Source: Romanomermis culicivorax (taxonomy: Eukaryota; Nematoda; Enoplea; Mermithida; Mermithidae). From it: a DNA stretch of 64,000 nt. Positions 23,444 to 34,586 of this stretch are shown here, in pieces; position 1 is the first letter of the stretch, and each line of letters opens with the position of its first letter. The stretch is taken from contig CAWUHX010000405.1 of the NCBI GenBank assembly GCA_963922205.1, positions 124,001-188,000 of the forward strand, read 5' to 3'. The translations under genes were made by a program, and so were the position numbers. The notes under the pieces were generated by a model. That model had not been told where the DNA came from. It saw only the letters and a list, made by a program, of their open reading frames with translations, and did no database searches.

Positions 23444-24930
23444 CATTTTAGATAAATATCGTACTCCAAGCTCCTGCAAAGAAGGTGTAAAAAATTCTTT
23501 ACTGAAAAAGCGTATTTTCGAAGTATAGTACGAACGCCACTAAAATGTGGCGAATTTTACATTTTTTGGCATATATCATTTATGCAAATTTTTAGTGTAC
23601 GTTGAGATATTTCGAAAAACAAAAATATGCAACAGGGACAACAAAGTACGCTCTTTGCAACGGTGCTACTTAAAATGGATGAATCGAAAAAAAAATTTTA
23701 TGAACAACATTTATGAAAATTTCTAACGGACTATACATTTTTACAAAAAACAAATATCAAAACTGGGAGGGTAGAAAAAGAAGCTCGTTTCAATGGTGCA
23801 ACAAAAGATCTGGAAACCGCAAAAAAAATTTTTAAATGGACATTTTCGCTTTGTTTACGCTTTCTCTACACTGCACATACTAGATGTTAATTAAGGTGGT
23901 TTACTCTGGGCATTTTACTCAGCTATCGAACAAAAAAAGAATTATTTCTACGACTTATACAACTCGAGATATTTGTGTCATCGTGTTCTGAAAATTTACG
24001 CAATAGATGGGCCACAATATAAAGTAGGATTCATTAGCGTGAAGTTCGTATTAGGAATACAATGGTGCTCGAAACATCAAATTTTGAGAATAAAAGTGGT
24101 TATTTTCTTCACATAAGTCACTATATCATGAAGCACCAAAAAATTCCCTATGCAGTAGATAGTTCATGTCTTCTACATGCTGGTAAAAAACTACGGAACT
24201 TCATGTACTGCCAGAGGGTTGCACAACCTGAAGGTTGAACACTATCCTATAATTGTGTTTTCTGGCAGTTCGTATCTCCATTTTGGAACTACTACAGCTT
24301 GATAAATTTTTAAAATAAGGTCGTGCGTAATACAAATATCGTAAACTCATAAAAAATGAATTCACAGGACTACAATATACCAAAGTATGGAATCTTTGTT
24401 TTTTCAAAATTTTTCTGTCTACCATGTGACTTGAGATGTACCATTCTTGGAGGCATGAAGTGAATTATTGACCATCTATTTGATACAAAATATAACTCTA
24501 TAATGTGATATGACATGGTTTTCCGAATTTTGCATTTTACATTTCTTAGGAAGTTTTAAAATGTCAAAAAAGGTAAAAAAGCAGGCTTATTTCCACGAAA
24601 ATGACTACATGTACTGCTAAAGCCAAAAGCACCCAAAATATCCCTATACAGTGAATATATTACAATATCTGCTAGTTGCATACAAATACTTTTGAAAGCT
24701 CGTGTACTGCTAGGATGTTAAATATGCAAATAAACACTATTTTACTTGACAAATTTTAATGTTCAATTCGTAGTCAATAAAAGTGGCTCCCGTAGAAAAT
24801 TTTGATTTTTCTTCTTTGAGAATAGGGAAAAACTCATGCATGTAGATTATGATGCCAATGAACTTGTATGACCTTCTTTTTCTTCTTTATTCTTGTTTGG
24901 TATTTGCAAACTTGAGTCTTAAGTCAATGT
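23444..24930. other. No gene seen
   Basis: AT-rich DNA with no supported feature. The 74-codon minus frame at 24201-24425 lacks domains and splice support. Confidence 0.4.
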
Positions 24931-24931
24931 C

Positions 24932-26124
24932 AAGAGTCAAACAAGAACTTCCAAACATACGTCTGGCTTATATCCGCTCAGACAATGCTGGTTGCAATGC
25001 TCCATGCATATAATCTCAAAAAGACGATGGGATTTTTCTGAACCTCAGTTTGGCAAAGGAACCTGTGATGGCAAGTTCGGATGTTTGTCAATCAAAATAA
25101 TAAATGCACCAACTCAAAAGAATTTATTCAATGTGCAACAGCTTCTGATGGTGTCAAAGGTGCAATCTTTATCAAAAGTCGACTCGAATATCCTCTCAAA
25201 GTAATGAAAATTCAACTGCCAAGAATAAGCTCCTACTTCAAATTCGATTTTGATATTGACCATAGCTGCACATGGCGTGCTTACCAGATCGGTCTTGGCA
25301 TCTTATTTTCCTTTGAAGAAGTTCATTCCAAAGATGTCCAGCTTCCAGAAATTGCTGTGATAAATGTTGTTCACCAAAACAACAGGCAACTAGCTTCATC
25401 TGGTGATTCAAGCATGGGACAATCAATGAGTGATGGAAGCAAAGTGAGTACTGCACCAGCAGAAGATGCTGATCAAATGGCAGCATCTTTCAATTTCAAA
25501 GATTATATGGAGGATAAAAATCCAGAATGTGAGAATGGTCTCTTTGACCATCCAGAAAAAGGATGTGTCAAGTCTTTCCACAACTATGGTAACTTACTCC
25601 AACATCTACTTATCGGTAATCATCAACTTATACCACAAAGGGTCAGCTTGACAGACACTGCTATAAATGCATATAGCAGGAAACTGGAAGCAGCCCGTTT
25701 GATATTATTACTTCCAGATATTCAAGAAGCATTACAAGCTTTCAATGCTGCAGATGAGACAAATATTTTAGAAGGATGGGCACTCAAAAGTCAAAGAAGA
25801 TGCAAAACGCTCACAGCAAAGCAGAAGCAGTTTCTACTGGACAAATTTGATGAAGGAGTCCATCTCAAACAAAAGGTTGATGCTGAAATGACATCCAGGC
25901 TGATGCGCAAAAATGGACAGTTCTTCAAAGATAAATTTCTAATAGGCCAAAAAATTGTGAGCTTCTGGCCATCATGAAGACCAAGGAACCTACTTTGATC
26001 CTGCTGAAACAGACAGTTTGTGAAGAAGATGAAGCTGAAGCTATGAACAACCCAGCACTATATGACCCGAATTTGGAGATGGAAGGTGAATTGCTCCAAA
26101 CTGATTGCTTCGAAAGCTTGTGAT
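24932..26124 (+). pseudogene. Decayed DDE-type transposase-like gene
   Basis: Three frames together give a recognisable order. First, LAYIRSDNAGC (about 24970-24995), which resembles the catalytic strand of RNase H-fold recombinases. Next, RRWDFSEPQFGKGTCD (about 25024-25070). Then a 298-codon open frame (25081-25977) ending with GWALKSQRRCKTLTAKQKQF and QKIVSFW, which looks like a helix-turn-helix-type DNA-binding tail. A stop follows the DNAGC strand, a frame shift occurs near 25080, and the frame stops at 25975-25977 after a run of A. I recall this combination from large multicopy families in cnidarians and other invertebrates, but cannot name the family. The N-terminal part is absent, and no terminal repeats were found. 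Confidence 0.55.
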
Positions 26125-26394
26125 GCTTTGTTTTTTTATTTACATTCAAACTTCCAATATTTTCTTATCATCTAAAGTGGAACACGAAATTTCGAGAAAA
26201 GTAAACATTTGTTGATTAAGAATTGAACATTAAAATTTATCAACTAAAATAGTTTTTGCAGATTTAACATCCTGGCAGTGCACAAACTTTGGAAACTTTT
26301 TGTGCGCAACTGGCATGCATTGTAATATATCTACTGCAGAGAGAAATTGGAGTGCTTCGGGCTTCATCAGTACATTCCCTCAATTGAGAATTCA

Positions 26395-26592
26395 CTCGTC
26401 TGGGAATTAGCTCAGTTGGGAATCGCTCAAATGGGAATTCGCTCACTTGGGAATTCGCTCAATTGGGAATCGCTCACATGGAAATCACTCGATTGGGAAT
26501 TCGCCCACTTGGGAAATCGCTCACTTGGGAATCGTTCACTTGGGAATCGCTCACTTGAGAATCACTCACTTGTGAATCGCTCACTTGGCCCA
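26395..26592 (+). repeat. Tandem repeat, 15-17 bp unit, about 12 copies
   Basis: The unit is CGCTCACTTGGGAAT with variants of 15-17 bp (some AATTCGC). It yields a spurious repetitive frame (SLGNRSLGNRSL). No promoter or coding evidence. Confidence 0.85.
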
Positions 26593-26924
26593 TTGTGATT
26601 TTGGTGACTTTTGTGAAGAAAATGACATTGTTTACCCTCAAATTTGATGTTTCAAGCACCATTGTATTCCTACTACGAACTTTACACTAATGAATCCTAC
26701 AATATATTGTGGCCCATCTATTGGCCTAATATTGGGTAAATTTTCAGAACATGATGTCTGACGTACCTAAACTTGCAAAAGTTGGAAGAGGCGTGTGTCG
26801 AAAATTGAAAAAATCGAAAATTTTCAACTTCAACTTTTTCAACTATGCAAGTTTTGATTCTCAGACGAGATGAATATAATTTTCGTTCCTAGCACAACGA
26901 GTTACAACGAATGTGATTTTAATT

Positions 26925-27276
26925 ATTAATTAATTTTTTAATATTAATTATTAATATTCATTTTATTATTTATTTATATTTATTTATATTTATTTATTTA
27001 TTATTTATTTATTTTATATATTTATTTATTATTTATTTATTATTTATTTATTATTTATTTATTATTTATTTATTATTTATTTATTATTTATTTATTATTT
27101 ATTTATTATTTATTTATTATTTATTTATTATTTATTTATTATTTATTTATTATTTATTTATTATTTATTTATTATTTATTTATTATTTATTTATTATTTA
27201 TTTATTATTTATTTATTATTTATTAATTATTTATTTATTATTTATTTATTATTTATTTATTATTTATTTATTATTT
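26925..27276. repeat. AT-only tandem repeat, 11-bp unit
   Basis: It is a nearly perfect array of TTTATTATTTA, about 25 copies in the regular part. It continues for a few units on the far side of the solo LTR (28708 onward), so the LTR landed inside the array. Confidence 0.9.
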
Positions 27277-28707
27277 TGTCACGTGCCGACAGATTTCGTC
27301 AAACGTCACGTGATTCACATCACAATTTTTCGTTATGTTTTTCGTTACGTTTTGTGTTACAGTAATTTACATCAATTTTGCGTTTCGTTTTTATACTTTT
27401 TACATACAATTTGTGTGTGTACTTTTTTATGTTTCGTTTCTGTTTCTGTTTGTGCACTTTTATTTCCGTTTCGATTTATTATTTTCAATCGCACACGTAG
27501 ACTACGGTATGTGCCCGCTAGTCAAGAATTTCCATTAGAGATAAGCTCTCTGAGCTCATCGCTGTAATTGGAGCACAACGTGCACCTCTTATCAGTAAAA
27601 ACTAGCGACGTTTCGCAACGTGAAACGACTAGTTGGAAATTCTCACTAGTGACGTTCCTATGTTAAGCATGGAGAGTGAAAACTTGCCCCAATGCTTAAC
27701 GTTGTAAACTGGAAAATGTCTATGTGATCATAGGCATCTTCTGCAACGATTTCCGCTGCAGAAGTTAGCTTGGGGGAGTGTTAACTCCGCCCAAGGCATA
27801 CTGTAGTTTATGGAGCCCTTTAAAAGGGCATGTTTTGTCTTTTTGTCACTCATTTTTGGGCCTAACTGGTTTTCGTGTTTTAGCCTTGCGTCCGCGTTCG
27901 CCATCGTCCAATTTTTTATTATATTTTATATTGTCAACTGCGTTTTGCCGCACGTCGAATAAAATTAGCATATTTCGCCTCCGGCCCTTTGCATACGTTA
28001 CCACTACAGTAACCCGACCGTAGGAACCCGTCCCCGTCGCCGTTAATCGTAGAACCCCGTCACCCTTGCCGAGGAAACGTCAGTTACAGCCGCCTGCCGA
28101 TCAGCAGCCGCCGAACTCCACGCTGAATCGCCCGGATTCCCGTTCCCGTACATCGCCGTCCGTAGGACCCCAATTTGACCCCGAACCCGTCGCCCAGCGC
28201 CGAGTAATTTGAGAAGAGGTTTCGTGAGTCTTCTCAGGGGTTATTGTTGTTGAGGGTATATTTGTGGGAGTCTCCCCTAAGCTAGTTTTCCCCCGGAAGT
28301 ACCCTCAGTTAAGAAAGCCCTCAGACCCTTAAGGTCAGGGCCAATAAGGGGATTTAGGTTAACAATCGGGTCCCCTACAGTACGCCATTCTTCGAATGGC
28401 ACTGTCCCCCATTCCGCTGAATGAGGACTAGGGATTGGCACCCCCGACCCGGCCGTGTTGTCCATTATTCTACAGCATTAACCCTAGGACAAGGCCGAGG
28501 TACACCATAGGTTTACCTGTGGTAGTACCAGCTGGGTTGGGTTCCCGAAACAGAAAAACATACTGGAGCCACCCCAGGGGGTCACAGCATGTCACCTACA
28601 GTGCCATGGCCGTATTTCCTATGGAATATGGTATGGGGTTCCCCATCAATGTGACTGATCACCAGTTCAGTTAATGTGACATGGCTCCACTTCTGTTTAA
28701 TGTGACA
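27277..28707 (+). mobile_element. Solo LTR, 1431 bp
   Basis: It starts TGTCACGTGCC and ends AATGTGACA, giving TG...CA termini with 6-bp inverted TGTCAC/GTGACA. Flanking ATTT on both sides (27273-27276 and 28708-28711) could be a 4-bp target duplication, though this is weak in an AT repeat. It aligns along its length with the LTR at 56026-57426 on the other strand. Features include two CACGTG sites in the first 40 bp, a TATA-like TTTAAAAG in a small palindrome (27815-27829) and AATAAA near 27957. No internal retroelement sequence follows, so it is the product of LTR-LTR recombination. Confidence 0.88.
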
Positions 28708-29000
28708 ATTTATTTATTATTTATTTATTATTTATTTATTATTTATTTTTTATTTATTTATAATTTATTTATTAATATTAATTTTATTTATTTATTATTT
28801 ATTTATTAATATTAATTTTATTTATTTATTATTTATTTATTAATATTAATTTTATTTATTTATTATATATTTATTAATATTAATTTTATTTATTTATTAT
28901 TTATTTATTAATATTAATTTTATTTATTTATTATTTATTTATTAATATTAATTTTATTTATTTATTAATATTAATATTAATATTAATTTTTTATTTATCA
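28708..29000. repeat. AT-only tandem repeat, about 34-bp unit
   Basis: After a few 11-bp units the array changes to a 34-bp unit containing TTAATATTAATTTT, about six copies, ending at 28998 before CACAAGTCTC. Confidence 0.85.
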
Positions 29001-29503
29001 CAAGTCTCTGTATTCGAAGCTGAATTTTCTCAGACATTGTCTCTTAATTTAGGGTAGTATACGCAGTGAAAACCAAAAAGGAAAGTTCGATTCATACGCA
29101 ATTTTCCTTTTGTGGAGAACTATATACTGTAGAAAAACGCTAAATATCTTCATGGGAGTGAGAAAGACCGTGATCATTGAAAAATGTCACACTAGTCCAC
29201 TGTTGATTTGGACAGAACTGCGTCAATGCTATTCGAGAAAATTTTCAGCTGTTCGATTGCCGTTCACTAATGAAAATTTTTTCAATTTTTTAATTTATCA
29301 CAGTAATAAGCTCGCTATCTTTCCGTATCCAACGGTATCGCTGCATCGATTATTTCAATAAAGGGAATGGATTCTTATTTGCATTTTCCTGGCAATGATG
29401 GTCAGACTGCTCTGCGATTTTTGCATCCAAGAAGTGTACAAAAAGCAGAATTTTTCGTGACTCATTGTACAGCTAAATATACGACTTGAAAGTATAAAAC
29501 TAA
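29001..29503. other. Possible unrecognised coding stretch, otherwise empty
   Basis: A + frame (29110-29361) reads LRQCYSRKFSAVRLPF and LAIFPYPTVSLHRLF, and looks less random than its surroundings. No splice pair or family could be tied to it. Confidence 0.2.
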
Positions 29504-29741
29504 AGGGTCATTTATACTTGCTTTTTCCGACGGAACGGAACGGAACCGTTTGCCAACAGCTCGAAACGTTCAGCCTGAAAATCAACTTCCGTTCGCAAAG
29601 GATAACTGCAATTTTCTACAAAATGACCGACGGTAACCTCCAACCGAACCGAACAGAACGAAAATTTCCCTTTTGTTCGGTAACGTTGTGTCGATTGCAT
29701 TCCGTTCCGTTCCGCCGAAAAAGGCAAGTATAAATAACTCT
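29504..29741. mobile_element. PIF/Harbinger-like MITE, 238 bp
   Basis: Ends AGGGTCATTTATACTTGC and, inverted, AGAGTTATTTATACTTGC continue into GGAACGGAACGGAA arms. TAA lies at both flanks (29501-29503 and 29742-29744), the usual 3-bp Harbinger duplication. Open frames on both strands follow the palindrome and are not genes. Confidence 0.75.
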
Positions 29742-29744
29742 TAA

Positions 29745-30689
29745 CAGTTCGAGTAACAAATAGCCTAGGATATCTGATCACAAAGTCGGAGTGTTGTTTT
29801 AAGTTCAATAATTTGAAAATCACGAGATATTGTAACTGGGACGCGATGCGTAGGAAAATTTTGGCGCTTTTGGTCTTAAACGCAGTAAAATGCCCTGTAA
29901 GGTCTGAGAAAAAAACGGATTGTCCATTCATCATAATAACTTTGTGAGACTTTTAGTAATTTAGAGTTGTTCAACAAACTAGCCTTGGGAAAGTTGGGAA
30001 ATTTTGCCCTGAGTTTTGAGGAAGATCAAATTCTTGTTCACACTTTTCCGGTCATTCTTGCAAAATTTTTCTGGTTTTTTGAAACAATATTTTTTTGGCT
30101 CCGATACCGAATAGCGAAACGCATGCAGACGACGGATTATGTCTAAATTGCGGATTGAGGATGACGGATTTTTGTTGTCTGAAAAGCAAGGCTAGCCTTA
30201 GGCTTGGGAAATCCGCATCCGCCTTTCAGACTCAATCGAATCCGCATCCGCAGGTGAATTCCGCCGTTCAGTTGCACCCTATTTCATTTGCACCAGCAAC
30301 TCAAATTTCATAAACCTGAAAACTAATTTTAAAAATAGGGTGTGACTATATGGAGAAAAACTTTATAGATAAAAAAAACAACCTGGAATTTTCTGGAACA
30401 TCGTGTTAAGATTTCAGAAAATATGTAAAGGTACATGATCAGCAGTGACTTAAATACAACGTCCAATTCAATTATTGCGGTTTTGGCTTAATTGCAGATC
30501 ATTGCGATAATCTCACTACAATGAGTGGCAAAAATCTTAAAAACTTTTAATTTGGATAAAACTGCATTAACCCGAATCCGTAGAAATTTTGATTTTGACG
30601 ATTTGAATGGCAAAAATTGGTGACGAAGGAGTTATTTTCATACATATGGTACCATATGGTAAGCTTTCTAATTTCACCGAATTGGACTA
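29745..30689. other. No gene seen
   Basis: A GGATTATG/CCGCATCCGC-type patch at 30120-30260 looks like repeat residue. The frame at 30095-30313 runs through it and is not supported. Confidence 0.35.
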
Positions 30690-31024
30690 CCGTACTACCC
30701 GAATTAAGCGCCCAGGGCGCTTATTGTTTCAAGTTAGTCCTTAGGAGGGCGCTTAAATGAGAGGGGCGCTTAAATGAGGGGGCGCTTAAATTTTGAAGTC
30801 ACTTTCGCTGCCTATGTATTGATTCCAAATTGTTTTATCAGTCCAAACTTTTATAATTCAACTTCATCATTATCAGAGGACAAATAATTTTCTTCTTCGT
30901 AAACGATGCTATAATAAATTTTAGAATTTTAGGGGCGCTTGAATGAGGGAGGGCGCTTAAATTTTCAAGTGACCTTGACCGGGGGCGCTTAAATGAGGGG
31001 GAGCGCTTAATTCGGGTAGTACGG
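30690..31024. mobile_element. TA-flanked MITE with GCGCTTAA repeats, 335 bp
   Basis: Inverted ends CCGTACTACCCGAATTAAGC and GCTTAATTCGGGTAGTACGG lie between TA dinucleotides (30688-30689 and 31025-31026), as in Tc1/mariner MITEs. GGGGCGCTTAAATGAGGG recurs four or five times near both ends in mirrored orientation, which may be transposase binding repeats. Confidence 0.85.
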
Positions 31025-31026
31025 TA

Positions 31027-33079
31027 TGTACATTGCTCGGATTGCTGCTGCTGCCTTCCCAAAACAAATTATATAATAGAGTACATTGCTTATGTATATG
31101 TAGCACAAATCTCATTTTTAAAATTCACCCTTTTTCACTTTCTTTTCACTTTTCTTTCTTTTTACTTTTCTTTTCTTTTCACTTTTTTCTATCTTTATCA
31201 AAGCGCTTTTTCGTTTTTATTCCTCAAATTCACTGCATCAAAGAGCATGCATAGGTAGTTTAACAAAAATTTATTCTTGATGTAGTTCAGCATTAAGCTT
31301 CACGGGCTGTTTTTCGTCAAGGAATTACGCGCCATTGCTGTTCGACTGCTGGAAAAAAAACTCCATCAGACGATAGTCCGATTAGCATACTGCACTATTG
31401 ATAGTTCTGCCATATCAAAAATTACCAATTCATTATTGTGGAAAACTGCAAGAATAGGAGCCATATCTACATAGCCCAGGATAAATCTTCACAAAGAATC
31501 CCAAGTTTTGCTTGTCCCCACCGCGGCATAATCAAAAATCATTTTTGACGTCAGCAAGCTTGTGACACGTCATAAAAATATATTCCTTTTTTGTTTATGT
31601 GTTCGGGTGAACTTGAAAGTCTGGTTGAAATCGCATCAGATTGTAACTTACTTCATTCATTATCAAAACTAAGCACAACGTATCAGGATTCCGTTTTCCA
31701 AGCCCGTAAACTGATGACCGAACAAAAAACTAGCGAAATCCTGATCATTCAAATAAAAGCTGACGCCAAGTCAGGATTTATACATTATGTCAGCTTTGTG
31801 CTATGGTTTATGATCAAAACTTCGAGGAATCACCTGAATGGCGGAAAACATGTCAATTTTGATTGCAATATTTTTGATGGTCGATACGGTTTATTGCGCA
31901 ATGGCAGCAGAAAACCGGCTGAACGTAACCCATATTCCATTCTATAGTCTGTTTTTTTAAATTACTGTAGTAACATAAATATATGTAAAACTTCAGCTCA
32001 AGCAGTCCGGAAAGTCATAAAAGAAGATCAGAAAGAACGATCAGATGTACAGAAAGTCTTCTCTAAGTCTTTAAGTTGGCCAAGTTCTACTTTCGAAAGC
32101 TAGCAAAGTTGTGGATGACTTTTCAACCATTAGAAGACCGGTACTTTTCAAACCAGCAAAAAAATTTTACAGGTTTACAGAGGTTAAGACCGGTTCTCAT
32201 TAACATGCACGTCAAGTATGCAGCTCATGGACGAGTGTTGACTGTTTCCATGTCAACAATATCGGTGGTTTTGACAAAAAAAATTTTAAACAAAATTCGA
32301 AATTTTAAAAAACGAGCGGAAACCAGTTCAGAATTTTACGTTGTTGCATGATGGCACATCGGATGACCTACCATATGGGGATAGTCAAAAAATTGTGCTT
32401 GTCTGCCTACATCCAGTGACTCTCGGTGTGATTAATGGTGACTCAAATGACATTGAGAAGACTAACCGCTGAATTCGTAACACTTATTAACCAGAATTCA
32501 CGAGAGCGACTAGCTGTAATTCAAATGACCTATGTTGATCCTGAAGATGATCTGAGGCAATATCTGAGCATTTTTTACGTAAAAGTCATCAAAGATCATT
32601 TTTATGTTCCAAATTCATCTGCGAACAATTTTCAATATTGTTATCCGGTAGGTCATCATAGCCGACAATGGTCGCTAGTGTCACTCATCCGATGACCAGT
32701 GATGCCAATTAGTGACTGGTGCCCGCTGAAATCTGAATACATGCCACCGATAAGTCATCAAAATGACCATTGATCATTTGAGTGTCAATTTATCAGTCAT
32801 CCTTGCCCATGCACACCATCTAATAACTGATGGTCAGACCTCACACCTTAAATTTCTTCTATCCTGCTCCATTTATTTTCAAGCGGGCCTCAATGCCAGA
32901 AATGCAAACGGCAGGTGATGACCATGCATTGCAAGCCGACATTTTCTTTTTTTCAAGTTGTAATCCTGACTGTTGTCAATCTGATTAAAAAAGCGGCAGT
33001 TTACGCAGGTTGTTTATTATTTACAATAACATTTTTTCCTTCCGAGGCTCATTTAGAAAAAAAAAATAATTTGGACATT
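31027..33079. other. No firm gene; one possible exon
   Basis: Pyrimidine-rich (TTTTC)n at 31130-31200. The + frame from 31591 reads MCSGELESLVEIASDCNLLH then LSKLSTTYQDSVFQARKLMT, amphipathic and non-repetitive, and could be a first exon of about 55 codons. The downstream frames (32076-32351, 32435-32695) show no domain. None can be joined by strong splice sites. Confidence 0.3.
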
Positions 33080-34586
33080 CTAAACTCTCACATTTAGCCT
33101 TTTCGTATAATTGGCGTTAGTCAAATGGCATTGGAACACCCTGTCATGTATGGCCTCGCATTGCAAAAATTGTATGACGTCCCAGATGCTTTGGGGCCAA
33201 TCGAAGGCGCCTTGAGGTTCACAAAACATGCGGCACGATTCCCTATTGTCGTCGAAAAGGTTATTGCGTTCGCAACAGTCGGTGTTATTTTTGAAATTCG
33301 ATGCGCAAACGAACAACTGTTTGAGACTGCCCATGGGGCATCCGTCGGTGAAAGATTCTTCGATCTGTTTCATACAACAAGCAGGTATAAAATATTCCAT
33401 AACAATACAGTAGGAAATAGGAACTACAGTAGTAGGAAAACACTCTGTAACGAGTAGTCCATTATGTTGTGATTCCCTATAGTCACTATAAAATATTTCA
33501 CATTTCAAAGAAATTGATTTAATTATAGTTCATATTTTTCTAAATGGGATAGCAAAAAAAATGTTTATTGCAGAGGGCAAGAGCAAGAGAAATAGCAAAA
33601 AAATGCTTATTGCAGAGGGCAAGAGACCCACGTTCGAGTGCACATTTTTTCGTAGATGGACTGTAGCAGATGGGTTTACAACTTGACGAAAAGGATGATC
33701 ACGTGCATTGCAGGATTTCCATCGGCAAAGGCACTTCTCAACGGTCGGTTTCATATTAAAATAAATTGACCATAGTCTATTTTTTCCGAATGATCCTCGG
33801 AAAGAAAAAGGATGCTCACGTAAATAATAGACAGTCAGCGTAAGTGGCTGCCTTTTTTTCTCAGGTTGAGTGTAGCAGTCCAAAGTAGAACTTGAAAAAG
33901 GAATTTCTATACTACGATAAATAGTCGTCATCTGCTTGGGGATTGATTTGAATTTTTTTGCGTTTCGTGGCTCATATGAAGTATAGTCGTTCAACAAAAA
34001 CAGCACATGTACGAGCATAAAACAAATCCAGTGATCAAAATAATCAAGAGGAGAGCAGAATTTATAGAATTTTGAGAACAAAAAACCTATTTTGATATTT
34101 GAGAGTATCCTGACATTGTTTAATCCTTGTTTTTCTAGTGGAACTTACATCTTTTTCAGTCTGGTTATAAGCGCAGGCTTCTGCACATTGATCTGACATG
34201 CCCATTTTCAAGCAACACTCTTTGAAACGTTGATTTGCATATTCTACCTTAAAAACACAACGGAAGATTATCGGTAAATGGTTATTCTAACGAAATCAGT
34301 AAGATTAGGATTGGTGTTTCTTCATGATCTGGCCTGTTTATATCTGATCTTTCTAGTCAAGAGGAAAAGGGAAGATAGAGTATAAAATTACAGTAGATCT
34401 GGTTACTACTGTAGATCAATCTGCAAAAATCTGAATACGGTGGGAAGTTCGCTCGCACTTGTGCCCGTGTCTTTTTACCAGTTACAGAAAAAATCGACTA
34501 CTTACATCGGCATCATTCATTACTCCAAAGCAACATTTATTCAGGTAAAAGATGAAAATGCTGCACAAGAGCCACAACTTCGGCAT
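33080..34586 (-). CDS. Secreted single DB-module protein, three exons
   Basis: Exons on the minus strand are 34586-34506, 34247-34149 and 33364-33080, all in phase 0. Exon 1 starts at ATG 34586 and encodes a signal peptide (MPKLWLLCSIFIFYLNKC), ending at GAT|GTAAGT. Exon 2 follows TTTTTAAG and reads VEYANQRFKECCLKMGM, then C-x3-C-x-YN, ending GAT|GTAAGT. Exon 3 follows AAACAG and reads SFTDGC, LFVCASN, TDCCERN, CRMFCEP and FLQCEA, stopping at TAG 33080-33082. The total is about 154 residues. The cysteine order (F-x2-CC, C-x3-C, then C...CC...C-x3-C...C) fits the DB module, a disulfide-rich extracellular domain known to me from nematode and insect proteins; its role is poorly known. A possible AATAAA lies at 33018-33013. 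An alternative donor at 33091 could extend it. Confidence 0.8.
33548..33629. repeat. Direct duplication of about 45 bp
   Basis: The unit ATAGCAAAAAAAATG/C then TTATTGCAGAGGGCAAGAG occurs twice in tandem in an intron of the DB gene. Confidence 0.75.

Noticed and set aside
27283..28674. Short frames inside the solo LTR
   Set aside because: They are not kept in the homologous LTR at 56026-57426.
33530..34081. 183-codon minus-strand frame
   Set aside because: It lies wholly in an intron of the DB gene, runs through a 45-bp tandem duplication, has no domain and no splice or start context.
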